Part shown: piece after piece, positions 34,682-42,806 of the stretch
Layout: each line of letters starts with the position of its first letter
How positions within the stretch are numbered: the stretch's first letter is position 1
NCBI GenBank assembly: GCA_910588945.1
Contig: CAJUSF010000041.1
Span: 1 to 64,000 of the forward strand
DNA length: 64,000 nt
Reading direction: 5' to 3'
Source of the DNA: an uncultured Eggerthellaceae bacterium
GTDB taxonomy: Bacteria > Actinomycetota > Coriobacteriia > Coriobacteriales > Eggerthellaceae
Notes under the pieces: generated by a model
Told to the model about the DNA's origin: nothing
The model's input: only the letters and a program-made list of their open reading frames with translations
Database searches by the model: none
Translations under genes and position numbers: made by a program

Positions 34682-35425
34682 TTAAGCCATATCGTTACGC
34701 GTGGCCCTCATAAGCTCTGCATTGTCCTTATGCTTCATGCGAAGTCCGTCACGAGCGATAGTGCCCTCGTCGAACTTCGTGAGATCCTCCGGACTCTCGA
34801 ACATAGTTCCGAGGTCTCCTCGCTGCTGATTGAGCGCGATAGCCTCATCCACGGGATACGGGATAAGCTGCTTTTTCTCGCGCGGATTCCAGATGAGATA
34901 CGCCGGCTTGGTAGCATCCGGGCTGGGCATGCCTTCGCAGTAGCGAACGTCGCCATATTTTTCGATGAGCTCATCAAGCGGTCCGAAGTCGAACGCGCGA
35001 AGCGGGCAAGAAAGCGTGCAGATGGGCTGCTGGCCCTCGGCCAAACGATCGATGCACATGGTGCACTTGCTCATCTTGCAATCCGGCTCGTCGGTGGCGA
35101 ACTTTGGAGAGCCATAAGGGCAAGCGTCGTAGCACTTGCGACAGCCCTGACACTTGTCTTGGTCTACCAACACAGCGCCAAACTCGTCTTCTTTGTAGAT
35201 GGCGCCATTGGGGCAAGCCTTCACGCAGCTAGGATCCTCGCAGTGCGCACACGGAAATGCCAACGCATTGAGCCGGATATTGGGGAAGGTCCCCTTCTCC
35301 CACTCATAGACCGTCATCCACTTCTCAGCACCGGGATCGATGTCGTTCCAGTCCTTGCAAGCGATGCTGCATGCCTGACAGGCGTAGCAGCGATTCATGT
35401 CGAAAAGAAATCCGTACTGGGTCAT
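34682..35425 (-). CDS. Four-cluster ferredoxin subunit of a molybdoenzyme (DmsB-like)
   Basis: 247 residues with four cysteine groups: CYACQACSIAC, CAHCEDPSCVKACP, CQGCRKCYDACP, and a fourth starting CTMC. This is the DmsB/NrfC/PsrB type that carries electrons to the catalytic subunit. It is 24 bp downstream of the catalytic gene. Unlike the other two systems in this window, no membrane anchor subunit follows; a strong hairpin comes right after the stop. Electrons must come from a soluble donor or from an anchor encoded elsewhere. Confidence 0.9.
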   Translation of the reverse strand: MTQYGFLFDMNRCYACQACSIACKDWNDIDPGAEKWMTVYEWEKGTFPNIRLNALAFPCAHCEDPSCVKACPNGAIYKEDEFGAVLVDQDKCQGCRKCYDACPYGSPKFATDEPDCKMSKCTMCIDRLAEGQQPICTLSCPLRAFDFGPLDELIEKYGDVRYCEGMPSPDATKPAYLIWNPREKKQLIPYPVDEAIALNQQRGDLGTMFESPEDLTKFDEGTIARDGLRMKHKDNAELMRATRNDMA

Positions 35426-35449
35426 GTCTTTGTCCTCCTTTCCTCTCTT

Positions 35450-38143
35450 TTAGGCGTTCTCTGCCGGGGTGGTCGGGTTCGAAGCAATCTTCGTCTCTTG
35501 GGCTTGGGCAGCACGCTCAGCGATAGCAACAGCTGCGGCATCGCGCGCGCCATCTTTTTGAGCCAGCGCATCACGCGTATTGATGGCTACAGCCGCACCG
35601 CGGGCACCGCCACGCTGGGCCTCGGAGCCGAATCCCTCGGCATCGCCATCGGCAACCTTCTCGACGTTGCAGAGACCCGCGATGATGAGAGCGCCTAGGA
35701 TATGGGGCAGGTGTGCATCATCCAGCAGAATGTTGGGAGCGCCGCGCATGTCTTGGCCAAAGTTATTCATCTCGGCTGCCTCGCCGTTGGTCTGGAACCA
35801 GCCGCCGTGGAAGATGGCGGCAGTGCCAGGCATGCAACGGTTAGTCACATAGGCCGGAAGCATCGCTTCACCGCGGTCAGAATAGACACGACAAAGATCG
35901 CCGTCCTTGATGCCGCGAGCCGCCGCGTCGACGCCGGAGATCCACACGCCGTGACGATAGACATCCTCACGCATGAATGGGTTGTTGTCGTGTGCAGAGT
36001 GCTGACGATAAATGGACACCGGGGTGACCAGCGACAACGGATAGTCCTTGGTCTTGGGGTTGTAGAAGCCGTCATTAGAGGCGCTTCCGATGTCGCCTTC
36101 CACATAGCTCGGACTCCACACTGGCATGGCCTCAAATTCTCCGCGCCAACGAGTCTCGGTCATATCGTGATCTCTCACAAAGTGGGAGAAAGGCTCCACT
36201 TTGCCTGTAGGGGTGTTAAAGGGGCTCTCGCCGGCCTCTATCATGTTCTTGAAGGGGTAGAACGGCTCGTCAATCTCGACGCGCACGACGGGATGCTCGT
36301 GGAACTCCTCCCACGTGGGCTTCTTGTCGTAGCCCAGATAAGCCCTGATCGTCTCGTTATCGGCCCACTGCTCAAACGCTTCTTTGTAGACCTTCTCCTG
36401 CTCATCCACCCAGTTTTCCCACGCAACATCCTTCATACGCGGGTTGTAGCCCTCAACAACCTCATCGCCAAGACGCTTGGCTATCTGAGTCCAGACCCAC
36501 TCTTTCGAGCGGACCTCGCCGGGGAAATCGGCACCGCGAGCACAGAACGTGAAGTAGTTACGCATACCGTTCGGACCGGAGACGAAGCGCTGATGGCCGT
36601 ACATAAACTCATCCATGCCCTCGAGCTGCCACACAGGCGCTGGCAATATGATGTCGCAAAGCTCGGCAGTCGGCTGGTTCATATGCCACTGGAATCCCCA
36701 GTTGAACTCGGTATCAGCCATACCCTGGAAACGCTTGTTCACATTCGAGTGATTGTTGCCGTAATTATTCTCGAAGATGATCATCTGGATGTTGGGCAGC
36801 GGACACTCGTTGTCGGGTGAGCCGATCAGATGACGGAACTCGCTTTCGGAGATGCGGCCCTCCCAGTAATCCTTCTGCGAGGAGAGGATCTCGGTGAGGC
36901 AGTTGTTGTTGAACAGCACAGGAACCTTGTAGCCGCTCATGTCGCGCTTCCAGTCGGCGCGCGGCGCAGGCACGCGGCCTGGAGTCGGCAGGCAGGCACC
37001 GGACTCGCAACCGCCAGCACAAGCGATGTTACCTGTGATGGCCTGAAGCAACATGGCCGCCGCTGCGCTGTAATCACCCAAGTGGCGCTTAGCGCATGAA
37101 TAGAAATACTGCAAGTGCGTCGGCTTGGTGGTGCCGTAGAGACGAGCGAACTCGCGGATAGTCTCAGCCGGAACAGCGCAGATAGGAGCAGCCCACTCAG
37201 GGGTCTTCTTGAGTCCGTCTTCGCCCTCACCCATCACATAGGCGCGCCAGATCTCCAGACCCGGCTTGTCAACCCACTCGTCAATAAAATCGTGGTCGAT
37301 CAGATCCTCCTCGAAGAGCACCTGGGCCACAGCCAGCATCATTGCCAGGTCCGTGCCGGGGCGGATCGGGATCCACTGATCAGCCAGGATCTCAGCAGAC
37401 TGGGTATAACGCGGATCGATGATGATGGTCTTGCAACCGAACTCGTGGGCCAACTGCATATAGTAGGACGAGGGGCCAAACCAAGCGACTAGGGGATCCA
37501 TTCCCCACATTACGAAAAGCTTGGAATTGAAGATGTCAGATGCCTCGAAACCGGGGAAGTTCTTGTCCACACCCTTGACGATCATGGGCATATTGACACC
37601 TAGGTGGAACATCTCGCCAGCGGCATGGCCAGAACATGAGTGCTCGCCCCAAGCGCCGAATCCAGCCTCCCACCAAGGAGCCAGCGGGAATCCATTCTTC
37701 TCGAAGCTCGGATACTGTGAATGGAAAATTCCGTAGGGGCCGTACTTGCCCTTGATCTCAATCATCTTCTCGGCAATAGTATCAAGTGCCTCTTCCCAAC
37801 TGATCTCGACGAAATAACCGTTGCCCGGTCCTTTCTTTCCCACACGCTTCATCGGATGAAGCAAGCGCGTCTCACCGTAGAGATCCTTCTTCCACGAATG
37901 ACCCATGGCGCAGGGGCGCATCTGCACGTTGCCCTTCCACAGGTTATCCCAGCCGCAATCCTCGCGACTGTCGTTGGCGTTGACTGAATCGTCAGGTTCA
38001 ACGGCGATGAGCTTGCCGTCTTTGAGATGACACTTCAAAACGCAAGCCGAATCCCAGCAACCATTGGCAGGGCATGATGTGTAAAAAATACGCTCGCCCT
38101 CTCGACGCTTTTTACTTGCATCGATGATGCCTTGCTTGTCCAT
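35450..38143 (-). CDS. Cytoplasmic DMSO-reductase-family molybdopterin oxidoreductase
   Basis: About 897 residues from ATG 38143 (AGGAGG upstream; an earlier in-frame start gives an implausible N-terminus). It has no Tat signal, so it should stay in the cytoplasm. Cysteines 24, 29, 34, 38 and 78 provide an N-terminal 4Fe-4S site; a candidate molybdenum ligand lies in HSCSG near residue 170. The dinucleotide-binding C-terminal region contains RGIKDGDLCRVYSDRGE. The last 50 residues are an Ala-rich, internally repeated extension. The family includes DMSO reductases, transhydroxylase and catechol dehydroxylases; substrate unknown. It is divergent from a LysR gene. Confidence 0.85.
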   Translation of the reverse strand: MDKQGIIDASKKRREGERIFYTSCPANGCWDSACVLKCHLKDGKLIAVEPDDSVNANDSREDCGWDNLWKGNVQMRPCAMGHSWKKDLYGETRLLHPMKRVGKKGPGNGYFVEISWEEALDTIAEKMIEIKGKYGPYGIFHSQYPSFEKNGFPLAPWWEAGFGAWGEHSCSGHAAGEMFHLGVNMPMIVKGVDKNFPGFEASDIFNSKLFVMWGMDPLVAWFGPSSYYMQLAHEFGCKTIIIDPRYTQSAEILADQWIPIRPGTDLAMMLAVAQVLFEEDLIDHDFIDEWVDKPGLEIWRAYVMGEGEDGLKKTPEWAAPICAVPAETIREFARLYGTTKPTHLQYFYSCAKRHLGDYSAAAAMLLQAITGNIACAGGCESGACLPTPGRVPAPRADWKRDMSGYKVPVLFNNNCLTEILSSQKDYWEGRISESEFRHLIGSPDNECPLPNIQMIIFENNYGNNHSNVNKRFQGMADTEFNWGFQWHMNQPTAELCDIILPAPVWQLEGMDEFMYGHQRFVSGPNGMRNYFTFCARGADFPGEVRSKEWVWTQIAKRLGDEVVEGYNPRMKDVAWENWVDEQEKVYKEAFEQWADNETIRAYLGYDKKPTWEEFHEHPVVRVEIDEPFYPFKNMIEAGESPFNTPTGKVEPFSHFVRDHDMTETRWRGEFEAMPVWSPSYVEGDIGSASNDGFYNPKTKDYPLSLVTPVSIYRQHSAHDNNPFMREDVYRHGVWISGVDAAARGIKDGDLCRVYSDRGEAMLPAYVTNRCMPGTAAIFHGGWFQTNGEAAEMNNFGQDMRGAPNILLDDAHLPHILGALIIAGLCNVEKVADGDAEGFGSEAQRGGARGAAVAINTRDALAQKDGARDAAAVAIAERAAQAQETKIASNPTTPAENA

Positions 38144-38338
38144 AAACCTCCTCCTTTTCTCCCCTTGTCTCCTCAAGAAAATCCACTGAAAATGCGACGC
38201 TCGATATGTGTGCAGATTGTGCGAATCTCCTCGATATGACGGAGTATATTCCCGCTTAAAGGCGTATTTTCCAAGGTTGACCAACTCGCTGCAGCTCTTT
38301 TCAGCAACGCTGAGTACATAGAATTACATGCAGATCAT

Positions 38339-38355
38339 TTGCACATAAGATGCAA
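38339..38355. promoter_or_regulatory. LysR-type operator in the divergent intergenic region
   Basis: TTGCACATAAGATGCAA is a perfect inverted repeat TTGCA-N7-TGCAA of the T-N11-A type bound by LysR regulators. It lies in the 367 bp gap between the molybdoenzyme gene and the LysR gene. A further TTGACA at 38447-38452 upstream of the LysR start may be a -35 element; no clear -10 is seen. Control of the molybdoenzyme pair by the adjacent LysR protein is likely. Confidence 0.6.
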
Positions 38356-38510
38356 GTAATCCATGCATCGAAGATCAGCAGCTGTATAGAATTTCTGCAC
38401 CCAATAATGGTTTAATAGAGTTAGCTTTTGCCCTTTTCAAAAGGCGTTGACATAGGGCTGAAACACAATGCGCGAAGCTTCCTCACCCACCCAAAGAGCA
38501 AGGAGTGAGC

Positions 38511-39452
38511 ATGCTGTTTGATGACATCGAAGCACTCATCGTTCTTTCCGAGGCGAAATCTCTCTCACAGGCAGCCGATAAGCTTTTCATGTCAAGACAG
38601 GGCTTAAGTCAGCGCATCACCAATCTTGAAAACCGAGTAGGAACCACTCTGTATGACAGAACCTCTACCGGGATCAGGATGACGCGCGCAGGCGAGCTTG
38701 TAACGAACTTTGCACGCAATACAGCCAACCTTGAGCGCTCCTTGGCAGCTCAGCTGGCCGCAATCGATGAGCGTTTTGATGCCACGATCGAGGTCGGGAT
38801 GAGCTTCAATGACGGCGTGGCGCTTCTACCAAAGCTTGTAGGCGGTTTTATGGAAGAGGTTCCGGATGCCAGAGTGCATCTGGAGGCAGGATATGAGCCG
38901 CAACTCATAGAAAAGCTGCATAAGGGCGAGCTCGACTTTGCTCTTTTGGAAAATCAAGCCGAAGAGCCCGGTCTTGTAAATGAGGTTCTAGGCTATACCA
39001 AGCTTGTCTTCATCGCGCCAAATATGGCCCCTTACAACAATCAGACAAAACCTGTCTCTATCGACACTCTGCTCGCTTGGCCGATGATTCTATACGAATG
39101 GAACTCAGGCCGTCATATGGTGGGAAACAGGCATTTTCGCGAACGCTATGGGCTGTCTCTTCTGGACCATAACATGGTGGCGCGCTTCGACACGCACGAA
39201 GCCATGGTGGAAGGCACAAAAGCTGGAATCGGCTGGGCAACCATCCCTGAATGCATATACGCAAGATACAAAAATGACCCGGACATAACGCGCTTCAAAG
39301 TTAACACAGGCCCCATGTGGTATCCGGTGTCGCTTGCATGGAGCAACGCGCGAATTCTTAATGACTCCGCGCGCTTGTTTATTGAATATATAAAGCACAA
39401 TATCCCTGAGGGCTACTTCTCAATGGATGTGGAGGCGATCATAAATTCGTGA
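38511..39452 (+). CDS. LysR-family transcriptional regulator
   Basis: 313 residues from the ATG at 38511 (AAGGAG five bases upstream; a GTG two codons earlier is less well placed). The N-terminal winged helix is clear (LSEAKSLSQAADKLFMSRQG, LSQRITNLENRVG). The C-terminal part is a periplasmic-binding-protein-like effector domain. It faces the molybdoenzyme operon, and so probably senses its substrate. Confidence 0.9.
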   Translation: MLFDDIEALIVLSEAKSLSQAADKLFMSRQGLSQRITNLENRVGTTLYDRTSTGIRMTRAGELVTNFARNTANLERSLAAQLAAIDERFDATIEVGMSFNDGVALLPKLVGGFMEEVPDARVHLEAGYEPQLIEKLHKGELDFALLENQAEEPGLVNEVLGYTKLVFIAPNMAPYNNQTKPVSIDTLLAWPMILYEWNSGRHMVGNRHFRERYGLSLLDHNMVARFDTHEAMVEGTKAGIGWATIPECIYARYKNDPDITRFKVNTGPMWYPVSLAWSNARILNDSARLFIEYIKHNIPEGYFSMDVEAIINS

Positions 39453-39520
39453 TAGGTGCCTGCATAAAAGATTCGTCGGTACTGCATAGTCTGCATCACA
39501 TAAAAAGGGTATAAATTTAT

Positions 39521-39534
39521 CAAACATTTGTTCG
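39521..39534. promoter_or_regulatory. SOS box (LexA site)
   Basis: CAAACATTTGTTCG matches the Gram-positive/actinobacterial LexA consensus CGAAC-N4-GTTCG with one mismatch. It lies 23 bp upstream of the DNA polymerase Y-family gene, a typical SOS target. Confidence 0.7.
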
Positions 39535-39556
39535 TATTTTCTGTTATCATGCTCCC

Positions 39557-40846
39557 ATGGCTGAAACGGAAAAGACATATTGCTGCATCGATCTGAAAAG
39601 CTTTTACGCAAGTGTTGAATGCGTAGACGCAGGGCTTGACCCATACAAAGACAATCTGGTCGTCGCCGATCCCGATCGCACGGAAAAGACGATCTGCCTT
39701 GCTGTCTCCCCTGCGATGAAAGCGCTAGGTGTGCCCGGAAGATGCCGTGTATTCGAGATACCTAAAGGCATCGAATACATTATGGCCAAACCACGCATGA
39801 GACTTTATATGGAAGTATCGGCCAAGATCGTGGCCACTTATCTGGAATACGTAAGTGCCGATGACCTGCATGTCTATTCTATAGACGAGTGCTTCATCGA
39901 TCTTACTCCCTATATGGCGCTATACAGGAAAAGCGCCAAAGAACTTGTCGAGATGCTACGAAGCGAAGTGTTCAAGCGCACGAAAATCACCGCCACAGCC
40001 GGAATTGGACCGAATCTTTTTCTTGCCAAGGTGGCGCTGGATGTTACAGCCAAGCATGTGCCCGATAACATAGGAGTACTCGATGAGGCATCATTCAAAG
40101 AGATCATCTGGCCGCATCGACCCATCACCGATATCTGGCAGATAGGACGGGGCATTGCTGCACGTCTTGAAAAGTACGGCATATACGATATGCACGGGGT
40201 GGCATGCGCCGATATCGACCTTCTATATAAAGAATTTGGAGCTAACGCGGAATATCTGATAGATCACGCATGGGGCATCGAGCCGTGCACTATCGCCCAG
40301 ATAAAGGCCTACGAGCCTAGCGCAACTTCCTTCGGCAACGGTCAGGTGCTACCGTGCGACTACTCCTTCGAGGAAGGACGCATGATACTTCGCGAGATGG
40401 TTGATGAAACCATTTTGGATCTTATAGACAAGCACCTCGTCACAAGCCATGTCAGTCTTTATGTTGGCTATAAAAAAGAAACGGACGACAGCGGATCGTC
40501 AACAAACCCCATAGGCCATGTAAGCGCCAGCAAAAAACTTGAAATCCGCACGAACTCCTTCGATAAGCTGCTTGGAATAATGGATGCGCTTTACTGTGAA
40601 AAAGTCGACTCTGCACGTCCAATCAGGCGGATAAACTTAGCATTCGGCAATTTGGAACCGGAAGAGTGCGCCACATATGATCTATTCACCGATATAGCAA
40701 GCGAAGAAGAGGAGCACGCACGTCAAGATGCACTCGTCGCCATCAAGCATCGCTTCGGCAAAGATGCCATCATGCGCGGGACATCCTATAAAGACAAGGC
40801 CCGTGGTATAGAGCGCGCGCATCAGGTAGGAGGGCACCATGAATGA
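39557..40846 (+). CDS. Y-family DNA polymerase (UmuC/UvrX-like)
   Basis: 429 residues. It has the Y-family start CCIDLKSFYASVEC (metal-binding Asp), SIDECFIDLTPY near residue 110 with the catalytic SxDE motif, and a thumb with helix-hairpin-helix (ITDIWQIGRGIAARLEKYGI). Translesion polymerases copy damaged DNA with low fidelity. An SOS box precedes it, and it overlaps a YolD-like gene by 8 bp. This pairing is known for Gram-positive UvrX/YqjW polymerases. Confidence 0.92.
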   Translation: MAETEKTYCCIDLKSFYASVECVDAGLDPYKDNLVVADPDRTEKTICLAVSPAMKALGVPGRCRVFEIPKGIEYIMAKPRMRLYMEVSAKIVATYLEYVSADDLHVYSIDECFIDLTPYMALYRKSAKELVEMLRSEVFKRTKITATAGIGPNLFLAKVALDVTAKHVPDNIGVLDEASFKEIIWPHRPITDIWQIGRGIAARLEKYGIYDMHGVACADIDLLYKEFGANAEYLIDHAWGIEPCTIAQIKAYEPSATSFGNGQVLPCDYSFEEGRMILREMVDETILDLIDKHLVTSHVSLYVGYKKETDDSGSSTNPIGHVSASKKLEIRTNSFDKLLGIMDALYCEKVDSARPIRRINLAFGNLEPEECATYDLFTDIASEEEEHARQDALVAIKHRFGKDAIMRGTSYKDKARGIERAHQVGGHHE

Positions 40847-41138
40847 TGCCTCGGGAAAATACACTTCGCGCACAGGTCGACACGAATCGACCCGCCAGCC
40901 TGACATCAGAAGTCAAGCATCTGAATTCGGGATAGAAGATGAAGTCTATGATGTATTACTCTCTCAGCGAAGCGGATCGAAGCATCCCGAACGCTACATT
41001 CTTGGAAAGCCTCATCCCGATCGCGCAAAGCAATTCAAGCCGTTCGCAGCTCTTCGCGGATATGAAGAACTGGTTGCCGACGTAATGGCAAAAGCTGCCA
41101 AATCCAATGATTTCTCCAAACTGGAAGAGTCGTGCTGA
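40839..41138 (+). CDS. YolD-like small partner of the Y-family polymerase
   Basis: 99 residues, charged, overlapping the polymerase gene by 8 bp so translation is coupled. The core PHPDRAKQFKPFAALRGYEE resembles YolD-like proteins, which are found with UvrX/YqjW-type polymerases. Its molecular role is not well known; accessory function to the polymerase is inferred. Confidence 0.7.
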   Translation: MNDASGKYTSRTGRHESTRQPDIRSQASEFGIEDEVYDVLLSQRSGSKHPERYILGKPHPDRAKQFKPFAALRGYEELVADVMAKAAKSNDFSKLEESC

Positions 41139-41187
41139 TGCATTAAGGCTCTGCAAAAGTAACAATATGCACCTTGATAAGAAAGAA

Positions 41188-41217
41188 GTTTCAGGCACCC
41201 TTTCGGATGCCTGAAAC
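41188..41217. terminator. Hairpin in the convergent gap
   Basis: GTTTCAGGCA (41188-41197) and TGCCTGAAAC (41208-41217) form a perfect 10 bp stem with a 10 nt loop. Read on the minus strand it is followed by a T-rich stretch (TTCTTTCTT), so it can end transcription of the psrABC-like operon. It lies between convergent genes and may work in both directions. Confidence 0.65.
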
Positions 41218-41298
41218 CAGAGGGAAATGGACGAAGGGTCCTTTACTAACACACAACTCAATGTTGAAACTTGGTCAAATCAAACGCTCGAGCAAATC

Positions 41299-41335
41299 AT
41301 GTGCTTGCTCGAATGATCGCTCGAATCAAGCACAT
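41299..41335. repeat. Second inverted repeat in the convergent gap
   Basis: ATGTGCTTG (41299-41307) and CAAGCACAT (41327-41335) flank a spacer holding a repeated CTCGAAT. It could form a back-up terminator hairpin. The gap 41139-41409 otherwise holds nothing I can identify. Confidence 0.4.
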
Positions 41336-41409
41336 AGCCACAATCAACCAAACGCCGACTCAACCTGCCAACTCAACCTATTCTACGCGCACATCAGCAC
41401 GGCAGCATC

Positions 41410-42267
41410 TTAGAACGTAAAGATCATCACGGCCGCCATAATCACGATGTAGCGCAAGCAGAATCCGCCTACCAAAACACCGCCGTTTGCAAGGTATCCC
41501 AAAGCTGCGCCGTGTGCCTTCGCCTTAATCGAATAGACCTCGATCGCAAACGGCATCAACAATCCAAGCACCACGATGCCAATCCAGAACAGCAGCGCAT
41601 ACTCCCCTTGAAGCATCATGGCCACCGAGCTTGCCCCCTCGGGAGAGCCTGCACCTACGATGAAAAGCATGCAGAATAACACGAACGCTTCAACAGCCGG
41701 AAGAACAATTCCTGCACGAGTAAGCTCCTTTGCGCCAGCAATCGCTTTCGAGTCAATTGCCAATCCCGCAATGAGAACCGCTGCCAAACCAGCTGACCCA
41801 CCAGAAACAATGAACAGAATCGGAAGCGCTGCATTGCTCCACAGCGGATACGGAGCAGCCGCACCGAGCAAAAATCCCGTATACGCGGCAAGACACAGCG
41901 ACAAAATCGACCCGATAATGCCAAGTGCAGCCGGCTTCGCTTTCTTCATGAAGTCCATGACAAGCTGCGCGATAAGAACCACCATAAACAGACAGATAAT
42001 ATACACGCCAATAGTCATCACTGAAGCCGGATTGCTAAACAGCAAGAAGAAGCGTCCCGGATTCGCAAGGCCAGCAGATGCATCAACCATCAGCATGATA
42101 AGGCCAACACAAAGAGCTACAAACGCAATGATCCTTCCGATAAAGCTAATCTTTTCCATACTTGGATGCTTATAATCCAGATAGGCCGATGTCACAAACG
42201 CGCCGGCCGAGGCACCTGCGAGAAACAGGTAACCCGCGATCAATGGTCCCCATACCATCTCAATCAC
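41410..42267 (-). CDS. NrfD/PsrC-type membrane anchor subunit
   Basis: 285 residues with eight to nine membrane segments. The pattern (FLAGASAGAFVTSAYLDY early, later GYLANGGVLVGGFCLRYIV at the end) matches NrfD/PsrC quinol-oxidising anchors. It accepts electrons from menaquinol and passes them to the ferredoxin subunit. Its start overlaps the ferredoxin gene by 4 bp. Confidence 0.88.
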   Translation of the reverse strand: MIEMVWGPLIAGYLFLAGASAGAFVTSAYLDYKHPSMEKISFIGRIIAFVALCVGLIMLMVDASAGLANPGRFFLLFSNPASVMTIGVYIICLFMVVLIAQLVMDFMKKAKPAALGIIGSILSLCLAAYTGFLLGAAAPYPLWSNAALPILFIVSGGSAGLAAVLIAGLAIDSKAIAGAKELTRAGIVLPAVEAFVLFCMLFIVGAGSPEGASSVAMMLQGEYALLFWIGIVVLGLLMPFAIEVYSIKAKAHGAALGYLANGGVLVGGFCLRYIVIMAAVMIFTF

Positions 42268-42806
42268 CTCACATAATAGATGTTAGCGTTTTTGTCACCC
42301 GTAAGGGTCTTTGCGTGATGCTTGACGATAGCCTTAGAGATATCGCTTTCGGGATCATCGAGATCGCCAACCATACGACAGTCCATCAAGCATGCCGACA
42401 CACAACTGCAATTCGGAGTATCATTCGCTGCGAGTTCAGCTGCGCACATACGGCACTTATCCACCGTACCGGTCTCGTAATTGACCACACGCGCGTTATA
42501 GGGACACACCACCATGCAGTACTTACATCCGATGCATTTGTCCTGATCGACACGCACGATGCCGTCATCTTTGATATAAGTCGCCCCTGTTGGACAAACC
42601 TTCGCACAGGGAGCATCATCGCACTGCATGCACTGCGTCGGCACAACCTCGGTGCTAACATCCGGATACGTACCTGTCTCCTTCTCGGTGAACTTGATGA
42701 AGTCCTCTTTATGGTTAAGTGTGTTCTGTCTTTGACAGGAAACGCGGCATGTATAGCAGCCGACGCATTCCAAAGTATTGATTAACATTCCATAACGCGT
42801 CATCAT
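42264..42806 (-). CDS. Four-cluster ferredoxin subunit (PsrB-like)
   Basis: 180 residues with four cysteine groups: CVGCYTCRVSC, CMQCDDAPCAKVCP, CIGCKYCMVVCP and a fourth beginning CRMC. It links the anchor to the catalytic molybdoenzyme. It has 4 bp overlaps with both neighbours, showing a tightly coupled three-subunit operon. Confidence 0.92.
   Translation of the reverse strand: MMTRYGMLINTLECVGCYTCRVSCQRQNTLNHKEDFIKFTEKETGTYPDVSTEVVPTQCMQCDDAPCAKVCPTGATYIKDDGIVRVDQDKCIGCKYCMVVCPYNARVVNYETGTVDKCRMCAAELAANDTPNCSCVSACLMDCRMVGDLDDPESDISKAIVKHHAKTLTGDKNANIYYVR

Noticed and set aside
35702..36820. Long open frame on the plus strand (372 codons) opposite the cytoplasmic molybdoenzyme
   Set aside because: It lies wholly antisense to a clear catalytic subunit gene, has no family resemblance, and is a by-product of the codon bias of the real gene.
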